64,000 nt of DNA. Origin: Cyanobacteria bacterium SZAS-4 (lineage in GTDB: Bacteria > Cyanobacteriota > Vampirovibrionia > Obscuribacterales > Obscuribacteraceae). Location: positions 1 through 64,000 of the forward strand of contig JAFEAT010000007.1 in assembly GCA_018266255.1 (NCBI GenBank), written 5' to 3'. Numbering within the stretch: the stretch's first letter is position 1; every line of letters starts with the position of its first letter. The notes below the pieces were generated by a model that did not search any database, had not been told where the DNA came from, and saw only the letters and a list, made by a program, of their open reading frames with translations. A program made the position numbers and the translations under genes. This document shows positions 44,797-52,231 of the stretch, one piece after another.

Positions 44797-45720
44797 ATGA
44801 CAGACGTAGCGACAAATAAACAAACAAATCAGTCTTCGAGAAATCGATTTTTTGAACGTTACGAAAAGGCCGTTGATAGATACGGCTTCGATCCAGCATC
44901 ATACAAAGGCGTGGAAGCTTTTACGCGCTTGATGTACAGAAGATGGTTCAGAGTGCAGATTGCTGGGCTCGAGAATATTCCCGCCGAAGGAAGCGCGGTG
45001 CTTTTTGGAAATCACTCTGGCGGAATACCCGTCGACGGATTTCTTCTCTACGACGGTATCATCAACTACCACAGAGAACCACGTAGACTCCGATTCTTGG
45101 TGACAAAATTTCTGTTGAAAGCACCACTTGTGGGTAAGACGCTGCGCGGTTTTGGATGTATACCGCCAGACTATGAACTAGCTACTGATCTCTTGCGAGA
45201 GGATGAGCTTGTTCTCTTCTACCCTGAAGCTGAAAAGGGAACCGGCAAATTGTACAAGGACCGGTACAAGTTGGCTGAATTTCACGCTGGTTTCGTCAGA
45301 GCTGCAATCGAAACGGGCTCTCCACTAATTCCGGTTGCCACTATTGGCGGTGATGAGATTTATCCGCTCTTTGCAAATCTCAAGCCGGTGGCGAAGGTCC
45401 TAGATTGGCCATACTATCCGCTGACGCCTTTTTTTCCATGGTTGCCGTTTCCGCTTAACGCAGTTCCACTGCCAGTGCGGATAATGGTTGCTGTTTGGCG
45501 CCCATTCAAATTGAAGTATCCACCAGAGGCAGCCAAAGATGAGAAGCTGGTTAATGAAATCACCCTCGACATTCAAAAAGACATTCAAGCGAAAGTCACT
45601 GATTTGCTTGCGATGAGAACATCACCGTTTTCAAAGTGGGACATGGACAAAGTGAATGCCTACGTAGAGACAACAAAATCTTATTCGCCCGGCATGGACA
45701 AACATCGATTCGAGTCATAG
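44797..45720 (+). CDS. Lysophospholipid acyltransferase-type protein (MGAT-like)
   Basis: About 307 residues from ATG 44797; a TTG four codons earlier is in frame. Seen: GNHSGGIPVDGFLLYDG, in which the His and Asp of the catalytic motif are separated by six residues instead of four, and FYPEAEKGTGKLYKDRYKL. The following ETGSPLIPVATIGGDEIYP is typical of the MGAT-like branch of the LPLAT family. It transfers an acyl chain to a glycerolipid or related acceptor. The membrane-associated segment near LTPFFPWLPFPLNAVPLPVR supports membrane binding. It converges with the kinase gene, 11 bases apart. Confidence 0.82.
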   Translation: MTDVATNKQTNQSSRNRFFERYEKAVDRYGFDPASYKGVEAFTRLMYRRWFRVQIAGLENIPAEGSAVLFGNHSGGIPVDGFLLYDGIINYHREPRRLRFLVTKFLLKAPLVGKTLRGFGCIPPDYELATDLLREDELVLFYPEAEKGTGKLYKDRYKLAEFHAGFVRAAIETGSPLIPVATIGGDEIYPLFANLKPVAKVLDWPYYPLTPFFPWLPFPLNAVPLPVRIMVAVWRPFKLKYPPEAAKDEKLVNEITLDIQKDIQAKVTDLLAMRTSPFSKWDMDKVNAYVETTKSYSPGMDKHRFES

Positions 45721-45731
45721 AAATGCGGTCA

Positions 45732-48287
45732 CTAACGATGTGACCATTTTGTTGGTTTGTCTAGTTCAGCATTCAATCTTTTGCCAAACGCTTTCTCGTG
45801 CGGTTCGATCAGGCTAAAGGGATAGTGGGAAATCATGCGAATCTCTTTCGGTGTTGCGCCCAACTCCTCAAGGTCGTCAACATTAACAAGAGCTCCAGTG
45901 ATATCAAGCTTAGGGGCCTTACCCTGCATAAACGTATCGACCAACCCAAACTCACTTTTGGAGTCACCGATATCAAAATGTTGATCAGCAGTCTTTGATG
46001 CTGTTTTAATTTCGTTCTGTGTCTTCAACGAATTTAGTTTCTTAGCGTCGACGTCTGCGACAAACATCTTGACCGGACTGTCAGGCAAAAGGAACCAATA
46101 CTGGATATCGATGACCGGTTCAAACCGGCAATTCGGGAAGGCCTTTTTGAATTTTTGCTTGTCTTTTTCGCTCCAATTATTTCTATCGAGCGTCAGACTC
46201 TTCAATTTTTTCATCGATTGAAATATCGGAAGAGAATCTGGTCCTAAACGAGGAGCGCGCTTTATTGTCAAAGCTTTCAGATTTTCAATTCTCGCCAACA
46301 GTTCAAGTTGACGATTATCAGTGCCCTGATTGATCAAACAGACTTCTTCGATATTGTTGTGCTGTGGTAGAACCTTCAGAAGCGGATCTACATCGCGAAT
46401 GTCTTTTAGTTTGATTGTATTAAGACTGCGAAGAAGAGACATTTTCGCAACAGCCTCGCCTGTGATATAGGGTCCGCACAGACCAAGCGTCGTTAAGGTC
46501 TTCAATTTATCGATGGAGGGAAGATATTCATCGCTAATCGACGATTCGTCATGACCTTCAGCCCCCGGCATAGCCTTAATTAGCGGATCGAAAAATGTCA
46601 AATTTTGCAGGCGTTTCCAATTTCGTACAATGCCAATGACTTCCTGTGGTTGTCTAAAACAACACTCCAAACCGTTCAGATCATCATCACGAAATTTATT
46701 CAGCATAAATGCTGCATACTTTGAACCATGGCGCGTATAAAAAGTCAGCTTACTTTTCCTATCAAATGGCGTCTCACCCACAACTGATTTTGGTTGTTGG
46801 TCATCTATTTTGAGAATTCCAACGCACATATTTTTCGGGAAGGAAAAGCTGTTAACTTGACGCGGTCCTAGAGGAATTGGAGCAGGACTGACAGAAGGAA
46901 TCAAAACAGGACGAGGCAAATCAATGTGTTGCGCAGCCTTTTTCTGCAAAGCAATTTGCTCTTGTCTCAATGCATCTTGCTTCAAAGATTCTTGTTTTAA
47001 CAAGTCTTGTGTCAACACCTTCGGCTTCGCTCCTTCTGAAGATGAGCCCTGCGCCAAGCCGCCTGATGTCAAATCTCCTTGCTTTGATCGGTCACTACTT
47101 GATGGCTCTTGTTTCGAACTACTATTTGATGTTTCTTGTTTCAACTCATTAGTTTGCGCTCGCCCCAGGAGATATCCGCCCAGTCCTGCCAAAATTGCTA
47201 CAACAGCTGCTGCAGCACTAATCAGTGCAATAAATTTCGATTTCGAAAATGTGACCGTTTCAACAACTTTAGGCTTGGCAGCGGGAGCTTTCCTGAACTC
47301 AAGCGTTTTATCTTTGGGCTCCATTGTGTGCGATATGACTTGACCCAACGAGGCTAAGCGATGCGCGACAATGCCAAGCTTTTGATATCGATTGTCCGGA
47401 TTTTTCTCAAGCATCTTTGCCACAATTCTTTCCAGCTCCGCCGGAAATTCGAGCCCCATTGATGCTTCTTTGAGAGACGGAAGTTTTGCAGTCTGATGCT
47501 GCATCATGGTGGAGAGGGCATTGTCACCAACACATGGCGGTGCACCAGTCAACGCTTCAAATAGAACGCAGCCCAGCGAATAAATATCGGCCCGATGATC
47601 GACGCGGTCACCGGTGCATTGCTCAGGACTCATGTAGAAAGGACTGCCAAATATCTCACCTGTTTTAGTCAAAGCCTGAATGTCGCCGCCTTCGCTTTGA
47701 GCAAACTTGGCAATACCAAAGTCAACAATCTTGACGCTGCCTTCGGCACCAGGTGCAATACCATTCAAAATCATGATGTTGCTCGGCTTGATGTCACGAT
47801 GAACGATTCCTTGGTCGTGTGCGTATCCCAAGCCGAAACAGGTTTGTACAAAAATCGGAATGATCTCAGTAATCGGCAGACGACCAGTTCGTTTCAATCG
47901 ATCACTCAAATTCTCGCCATCGAGCAATTCCATGACGAGAAAAGGTGTCATCTCCTCAATGATTCCAAAATCTTTGACTGCCACGATGTTCGGATGATCT
48001 AAAGCGAACACAGCTCTGGCTTCCTGCTGGAATCTTCTAATTTTGACTTCCGACAGTTGTCCCTTAATAATCGTCTTCAGGGCGAACTGCTTATCGACAA
48101 ACATTTGAGTGACGCGATAAACCATGCCCATTCCGCCTGAGCCCAGCACAGATTCGACGCGATAGCGTCCATCGAGTACATCGCCCGGAATGTAGTCGTC
48201 GCGTCTTTCACCCGAAAGAATACTATCCGGTACTGAAAGACGGTCGGGCAGTGAAGGAATGTCGTCTGGTTTAGAAGGTTTATTCAT
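45732..48287 (-). CDS. Transmembrane Ser/Thr protein kinase with leucine-rich-like C-terminus
   Basis: About 851 residues. The N-terminal kinase domain (about 40-300) has the Gly loop GSGGMGMVYRVTQ, catalytic HRDIKPSNIMI and KIVDFGIAKF, so it looks active. After a linker, one transmembrane helix lies near 350-375 (ALISAAAAVVAILAGLGGYLLG), followed by a Gln/Ser/Lys-rich tether (DLLKQESLKQDALRQEQ). The exterior part contains LRR-like units (LKTLTTLGLCGPYITG and LKALTIKRAPRLG) that may bind an envelope or ligand signal. The start is at ATG 48287, as the preceding codon is GTG. It converges with the acyltransferase gene. Confidence 0.88.
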   Translation of the reverse strand: MNKPSKPDDIPSLPDRLSVPDSILSGERRDDYIPGDVLDGRYRVESVLGSGGMGMVYRVTQMFVDKQFALKTIIKGQLSEVKIRRFQQEARAVFALDHPNIVAVKDFGIIEEMTPFLVMELLDGENLSDRLKRTGRLPITEIIPIFVQTCFGLGYAHDQGIVHRDIKPSNIMILNGIAPGAEGSVKIVDFGIAKFAQSEGGDIQALTKTGEIFGSPFYMSPEQCTGDRVDHRADIYSLGCVLFEALTGAPPCVGDNALSTMMQHQTAKLPSLKEASMGLEFPAELERIVAKMLEKNPDNRYQKLGIVAHRLASLGQVISHTMEPKDKTLEFRKAPAAKPKVVETVTFSKSKFIALISAAAAVVAILAGLGGYLLGRAQTNELKQETSNSSSKQEPSSSDRSKQGDLTSGGLAQGSSSEGAKPKVLTQDLLKQESLKQDALRQEQIALQKKAAQHIDLPRPVLIPSVSPAPIPLGPRQVNSFSFPKNMCVGILKIDDQQPKSVVGETPFDRKSKLTFYTRHGSKYAAFMLNKFRDDDLNGLECCFRQPQEVIGIVRNWKRLQNLTFFDPLIKAMPGAEGHDESSISDEYLPSIDKLKTLTTLGLCGPYITGEAVAKMSLLRSLNTIKLKDIRDVDPLLKVLPQHNNIEEVCLINQGTDNRQLELLARIENLKALTIKRAPRLGPDSLPIFQSMKKLKSLTLDRNNWSEKDKQKFKKAFPNCRFEPVIDIQYWFLLPDSPVKMFVADVDAKKLNSLKTQNEIKTASKTADQHFDIGDSKSEFGLVDTFMQGKAPKLDITGALVNVDDLEELGATPKEIRMISHYPFSLIEPHEKAFGKRLNAELDKPTKWSHR

Positions 48288-48528
48288 CACGACTGGTCGA
48301 GCGCCGGCTTGCTACTAAGTTTATACCCTCAGTATCGTTTGCCTGTCAGCGCTGCCCAAGAGCCAGTACGTGAACAAAAGTCGCATGCAGGTAAGCTGTT
48401 TCCGATGCGGACCGACTTGTGCCGATGCCGATCGACTGGTTCGCAAACGGATATGCCGTGCAGACCGGTAATTGAGCATATGCACCATATTCGGTGCACT
48501 GAGCAAAGCCCGAATTGTCCAAGTGCGT

Positions 48529-48567
48529 GAAAGAAAAAGGGGAAAAGCCTATCCCCAAGCTTTTCCC
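48529..48567 (-). terminator. Rho-independent terminator, minus strand
   Basis: On the minus strand GGGAAAAGC, a 10-base loop and GCTTTTCCC (48567 down to 48540) are followed by C and the U-rich tract TTTTTCTTTC. It ends the transcript coming from ssb or from an RNA gene just below it. Confidence 0.75.
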
Positions 48568-48569
48568 TA

Positions 48570-48740
48570 TTCTCTTTTGGTGGACAAATACCGTGTGTGG
48601 TGGGAGGAAACTTTTTCGGGCGCCTTCCTCCGCACCCACTACGGAGCACGGAGAGAAGGCGGTGGCCCTTTCTAGTAGGGGACGTTTTGGGTCGACCGGT
48701 TGAGCAGTCCGGTCGTCAAGACGCCCCTACAGAGCCATTG
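48570..48740 (-). ncRNA. Candidate structured RNA below ssb (gene family unknown)
   Basis: Two strong stem-loops precede the terminator. At 48675-48730 GTAGGGG/CCCCTAC, CGTTTTG/CAAGACG and GACCGG/CCGGTC pair successively (about 20 bp). At 48621-48661 CGCCTTC/GAAGGCG encloses CTCCG/CGGAG. A further pairing involves GAGGAA/TTCCTC near 48604-48630. The stacking fits a small RNA or a long structured ssb 3' UTR. I did not find RNase P, tmRNA or SRP signatures. 6S RNA remains possible but unproven. The strand is inferred from the terminator. Confidence 0.4.
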
Positions 48741-48750
48741 GTGTGTAACG

Positions 48751-49290
48751 TCAGGCAGTCTGCGTTTTTCTGCTGCTTGCCGCCAATGTCGTGGCTGATG
48801 TTGCAGCTTTAGCAGTGTCGGCAGACCTTGACGTCGTCATCACGGATGGACTCATCATTGCGTTCGCTGCTGCTTTGATGTTTGTCACGGTGCGGTCTTT
48901 ATCCGCTCCTTCATCCGCAAACTCGTTGTCGAAGCGAGTGGCGTTTCCAAACTCATCGACTGATTCAATTCGCCTTGGGAAAGCAAGATTCTCAGCCTTA
49001 ATCGTTGGGGTGATTCGCTCACGTCCTTCTTTATCAATCCATTTGTCCATCACCAACCGACCATTGGCGGTTACCTGATTTCCCTTGGACAGGTACATAA
49101 GGGCTAACTCGCCCAGCCTGCCCCATGCTTCAACTTTGTAGAAGTCAGCACTATCAGATGGCTTTTCGGCATTTCGACTTCTGACGTTCACAGCAACTAC
49201 AAAGGTTGTTCTCGTTTTGCCGCTAGCAAACGCCGTTTGCTCTGGCGGTCGTGTAAGATTCCCCACAACAGATATGATTGCAAAACTCAT
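48751..49290 (-). CDS. ssb: Single-stranded DNA-binding protein
   Basis: 179 residues starting MSFAIISVVGNLTRPPEQ, with GGAGGT seven bases before the ATG. The OB-fold region (about 1-115) carries the usual elements: FYKVEAWGRLGELALMYLSKG and VTANGRLVMDKWIDKEGRER. It binds and protects single-stranded DNA in replication and repair. The C-terminal tail (about 120-179) is Ala/Thr/Ser-rich and ends SSRKTQTA. It lacks the acidic tip (DDDIPF-type) through which most bacterial SSBs recruit partners. It is probably an accessory SSB, or partner contacts differ. A consensus promoter with an overlapping palindrome lies upstream. Confidence 0.9.
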   Translation of the reverse strand: MSFAIISVVGNLTRPPEQTAFASGKTRTTFVVAVNVRSRNAEKPSDSADFYKVEAWGRLGELALMYLSKGNQVTANGRLVMDKWIDKEGRERITPTIKAENLAFPRRIESVDEFGNATRFDNEFADEGADKDRTVTNIKAAANAMMSPSVMTTSRSADTAKAATSATTLAASSRKTQTA

Positions 49291-49639
49291 GATTTTTACC
49301 TCCGGGCAAACCCAGGTGAAATTTGGTATCAATTGGGGAGATGTGTTTAGAATACATACCATACGAATGTATGTCAACACTTTTTTCCAGTAATTTTTTG
49401 CGCGTTCCCAAATCCTCACCAGGGACGAAAACCGCAATTAATCGACCACAAGTACCAGTGACTGCGCGGTTCGAGTATCACCAGGCGTGCCCTGGCAACG
49501 CGCCACATTGGCTACGCCCCACACCTCAGGCGCGTAGACCAGTTAAGAGGACAAACGCTCGGGGTATGAAATGTTGTGCAAATGAAGGTACCACGGGTAT
49601 ATACAGCGATTTTTACGAGCGGATGGGGGACGCTTCATA
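49291..49639. other. Divergent intergenic region (349 bp)
   Basis: Separates ssb (minus) from the kinase gene (plus). The left part holds the ssb ribosome site and promoter. A possible short ORF starts at ATG 49566 and its stop overlaps the kinase start, with only a weak ribosome site. The middle is GC-rich without a clear motif. Confidence 0.45.
49349..49377 (-). promoter_or_regulatory. ssb promoter with overlapping 5-4-5 palindrome
   Basis: On the minus strand a perfect TTGACA (49377-49372), a 17-base spacer and TATTCT (49354-49349) form a strong sigma70-type promoter. The plus strand reads CATAC-GAAT-GTATG (49360-49373), a perfect 5-4-5 inverted repeat overlapping the -35 box. A further CATAC copy lies at 49355-49359. 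This suggests control by a repressor, possibly SOS-like. Confidence 0.65.
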
Positions 49640-50713
49640 GTGGCCGAAAACTCTGACGCATGGTTTCAGCGCTACCGGTTCTGCCAGCCGCTGGGCCAGG
49701 GCGGTATGGGCATCATCTATCTTGCCGAAGACCGAACGGCAGGTAATTCGCCATGCGTCGTCAAACAACTAATCAGCAAACACTCCGATCCAGACGAGCA
49801 CGAAGAAGCCGTTCGTCTGTTTAAACGCGAAGCGAATCTGTTAAGAAGATTCGACCATCCAGGTATCGTTCGCTTTTTCGACGACCATACCACCAGCGAT
49901 GGCAAATACTTCCTCGTCATGGATTACGTGCCGGGCAAAAATCTAGAATCGATCGTCGCGACATACGGACCTTTCAATTCGGAAGCAACAGTTGAGATTG
50001 CCATTCAGTGTTGCGAAGTTTTGGAATATTTGCACGATCAAAATCCACCAATTATTTATCGAGATTTGAAACCGAGCAACCTCATGCTCACACCTGATGG
50101 TCAGGTCGTTTTCATTGATTTCGGAATCGCACGATCGTTTGCACCAAAGCAATCTGCCACACGTGTTGTAACAGCTGGATACTCACCACCAGAGCAATAC
50201 TTCGGAAAACCTGAAACACGCAGCGACCTTTATGCGCTCGGCGCGACGCTCGGTCATTTGCTCACTGGTCAGCGGCCAAAGCCGCTCTCAGTCAGTGCAC
50301 CACGACATATTAACAAACAAGTGCTGCTCACGTTGGATGACCTTGTTCGTCGACTGACGGCGCACAATACTGGAGATAGACCAGAAACAGCTAGAGATGT
50401 GCGGTACGAACTTTATCGAATCTATCATGAGATTCACCCCGACTTTGAAATTCCAGAAGAAGCGCAAATTCAGATGCAGTACGCGTCTGGGCAATTTCAA
50501 TCACTGCGTCGAGGCGTCATGAAAGACACTGCTGCATGGCCAGAAAACTGGCAAGAACAGCAGCGCCCACGCCCCTCGAATCCTGACTCACAACGCGACA
50601 CACGAGAGAGAGCGCCCAAAGCAGTGGAAGATGAACGCGCACGAAAGTCCAGGCAACACCCGACTCTGCTGAACAAGTTGAAGTCGTGGTGGCAAGAGAA
50701 GTTTAAGAGCTAA
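49640..50713 (+). CDS. Ser/Thr protein kinase (soluble)
   Basis: 357 residues. Start GTG 49640, overlapping the stop of a preceding short frame; GGGGGA lies nine bases upstream. The kinase domain (about 12-265) is complete: Gly loop GQGGMGIIYLAED, VVKQL as the Lys-bearing strand, catalytic YRDLKPSNLML and VFIDFGIARSF. It uses YRD in place of HRD, as some bacterial kinases do. No transmembrane helix follows. The C-terminus (about 290-357) is Gln/Arg/Pro-rich and basic, likely disordered. Substrate unknown. It lies opposite ssb; no operon partner is visible. Confidence 0.9.
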   Translation: MAENSDAWFQRYRFCQPLGQGGMGIIYLAEDRTAGNSPCVVKQLISKHSDPDEHEEAVRLFKREANLLRRFDHPGIVRFFDDHTTSDGKYFLVMDYVPGKNLESIVATYGPFNSEATVEIAIQCCEVLEYLHDQNPPIIYRDLKPSNLMLTPDGQVVFIDFGIARSFAPKQSATRVVTAGYSPPEQYFGKPETRSDLYALGATLGHLLTGQRPKPLSVSAPRHINKQVLLTLDDLVRRLTAHNTGDRPETARDVRYELYRIYHEIHPDFEIPEEAQIQMQYASGQFQSLRRGVMKDTAAWPENWQEQQRPRPSNPDSQRDTRERAPKAVEDERARKSRQHPTLLNKLKSWWQEKFKS

Positions 50714-50762
50714 TACAATTCGAGAGCCAGCTGAGAAGCTAGACCAATAGCCATATTATTAA

Positions 50763-50780
50763 GAGTTCGATTGAGAACTC
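50763..50780. repeat. Short hairpin GAGTTC-N6-GAACTC
   Basis: A perfect 6+6 inverted repeat lies between the converging kinase and ddl genes. It may form a minor terminator hairpin with the adjacent larger one. Confidence 0.4.
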
Positions 50781-50794
50781 AACTTAAAAATAGG

Positions 50795-50823
50795 GAAGAA
50801 TGCACTCATAGCCTGCATTCTTC
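50795..50823 (-). terminator. Terminator hairpin after ddl
   Basis: GAAGAATGCA (50795-50804) and TGCATTCTTC (50814-50823) pair over ten bases around a nine-base loop. On the minus strand it is followed by CCCTATTTTTAAG, so it ends the rpsT-mur-ddl transcript. It lies in a convergent region and may also stop the kinase transcript. Confidence 0.65.
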
Positions 50824-50987
50824 ACGGCATTTGTTTCAGTGCCAATGGGGAAGCGAAGAGTCCCAATGAAATTCTTTCACAGGGAACGGCACAGAACAAT
50901 GGCTTCATCAATGATTTATCTAAATTCTATCGACCACGCCAGCTGAAGCCGGCGCTCCTTGACGGCGAAGCTGGCTTCCCTTTGCCC

Positions 50988-52223
50988 TCACTTAAATAGG
51001 GCTTTGAAACCTATCTCGCGCGATAGTGATGAACGGCGGTGACTGCGCAATTCGGCGCGCTCGATGATGTGTGTGAGCATGTCAGTATAGAAAATTGGCG
51101 GATGCGAATTCATCCATAGGTAGAAGGCCAACGAACCTGGCAATGTGTTGATTTCATTGAAGTAGAGTTGGTTGTCGTTCAAGTCGACCATGAAGTCGAT
51201 TCTAGCCACGCCGGCACAGCCAAGCGCCTTGAAAGCTCGTCTAGCGTAGTCTTGCGCTGCGTCCTTCATCTCTTGATTCATATCCTGCGGATCGATTACA
51301 CGCGTCAATCCGGCCATACCCTGCGACTGCGGCGCACCCTTTTTGCTGCCACCACCACGCATGTACTTATCTTCGTAAGTCAATTCATCACCAGTTGATG
51401 AAACTGGAATCTCTAACACCGATGCAATTGGCTCAGTGTCATCTAAAACTGATACGTTGATTTCCATTTTGTTGTCGAGACACGGCTCAACGATGGCACT
51501 GTAGTCGTATTTAAATACTTGCATCAACGCCGCATCCAGACCGGCTTTGTCCTTAGCTTTAGAAATTCCGATACTCGACCCTAAATTAACTGGTTTGACG
51601 AATAGCGGAAATTTTTCGAGGCCAGGACTACTCATAATTTCTTCTCGTACTTGCGTCAAATTATTCCCGAGATTGACTTCAATTGATTCTCGATTGACTA
51701 CGACTCCAGGCAAAACAGGGATACCATGGCTCTCTAACAGTTTCTTGCAATGATACTTACTCATTCCCACAGCGGCAGACAAGACACCACATCCGGTGTA
51801 TGGCACTTCCGCCATTTCTAACACGCCTTGAATGCATCCGTCTTCACCAAATGTGCCATGGAACGAAACAAAGAACACATCGACAGGCAATATTCGTCTA
51901 TCGGTGCCAGTCTCTAAAGAAAAATCGCTACCTTGACCGGGGCGCAAAACAGTCAGGCCACCCACGTCAGGCTGAGGCAACAACGTCACTTCATCAACTT
52001 CAGTCAAAGATGCCGGCATGCGCTTGTAGAAATCACGATTCAACAACGCGTTTCCGGCATACCATTTTCCCGACGGCGCAATATAGACTGGCATTGGATT
52101 GTACTTAACGACGTCCATCGCCTTGATCAGCTGCAATCCAGTGATGATCGAAATTTCGTGCTCAACCGATCTGCCACCAAACATGACGGCTATCGTTTTT
52201 CTTGTTCTGTCACCGTTTTGCAT
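50988..52223 (-). CDS. ddl: D-alanine--D-alanine ligase
   Basis: 411 residues. Makes D-Ala-D-Ala from two D-Ala with ATP for the wall precursor. Seen: the N-terminal GGRSVEHEISIITGLQ, HGTFGEDGCIQGVLEMAEVPYTG in the middle, FPLFVKPVNLGSSIGISKAKD of the ATP-grasp domain, and the closing FNEINTLPGSLAFYLW. All key motifs are present. It is longer than the usual ~310-370 residues because of loops such as the Gly/Lys-rich segment near RGGGSKKGAP. It follows murF with an eight-base gap and is the last gene of the wall cluster. Confidence 0.95.
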   Translation of the reverse strand: MQNGDRTRKTIAVMFGGRSVEHEISIITGLQLIKAMDVVKYNPMPVYIAPSGKWYAGNALLNRDFYKRMPASLTEVDEVTLLPQPDVGGLTVLRPGQGSDFSLETGTDRRILPVDVFFVSFHGTFGEDGCIQGVLEMAEVPYTGCGVLSAAVGMSKYHCKKLLESHGIPVLPGVVVNRESIEVNLGNNLTQVREEIMSSPGLEKFPLFVKPVNLGSSIGISKAKDKAGLDAALMQVFKYDYSAIVEPCLDNKMEINVSVLDDTEPIASVLEIPVSSTGDELTYEDKYMRGGGSKKGAPQSQGMAGLTRVIDPQDMNQEMKDAAQDYARRAFKALGCAGVARIDFMVDLNDNQLYFNEINTLPGSLAFYLWMNSHPPIFYTDMLTHIIERAELRSHRRSSLSREIGFKALFK

Positions 52224-52231
52224 ACTTCTCT

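Larger units (their letters stand above)
48288..48750. other. Structured intergenic region (463 bp)
   Basis: Lies between the stop of ssb and the start of the kinase gene, both on the minus strand. The right half (48529-48730) is dense in stable hairpins and ends in a minus-strand terminator, listed separately. The left half has one small hairpin, TGCACC-ATATTC-GGTGCA at 48481-48498, and presumably the kinase promoter. All small ORFs in it appear to be chance. Confidence 0.5.

Noticed and set aside
48529..48740. RNase P RNA, tmRNA or SRP RNA
   Set aside because: The conserved cores of these RNAs were sought by eye on both strands and not found; 6S RNA could not be decided.
48309..48812. Many short frames on both strands
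   Set aside because: None has a ribosome site or protein-like composition; the DNA is better explained by stem-loops and a terminator.
49323..49640. 105-codon frame before the kinase gene
   Set aside because: Its first part covers the ssb promoter and has no ribosome site. Only the last 24 codons, from ATG 49566, could be a leader, and that is weak.
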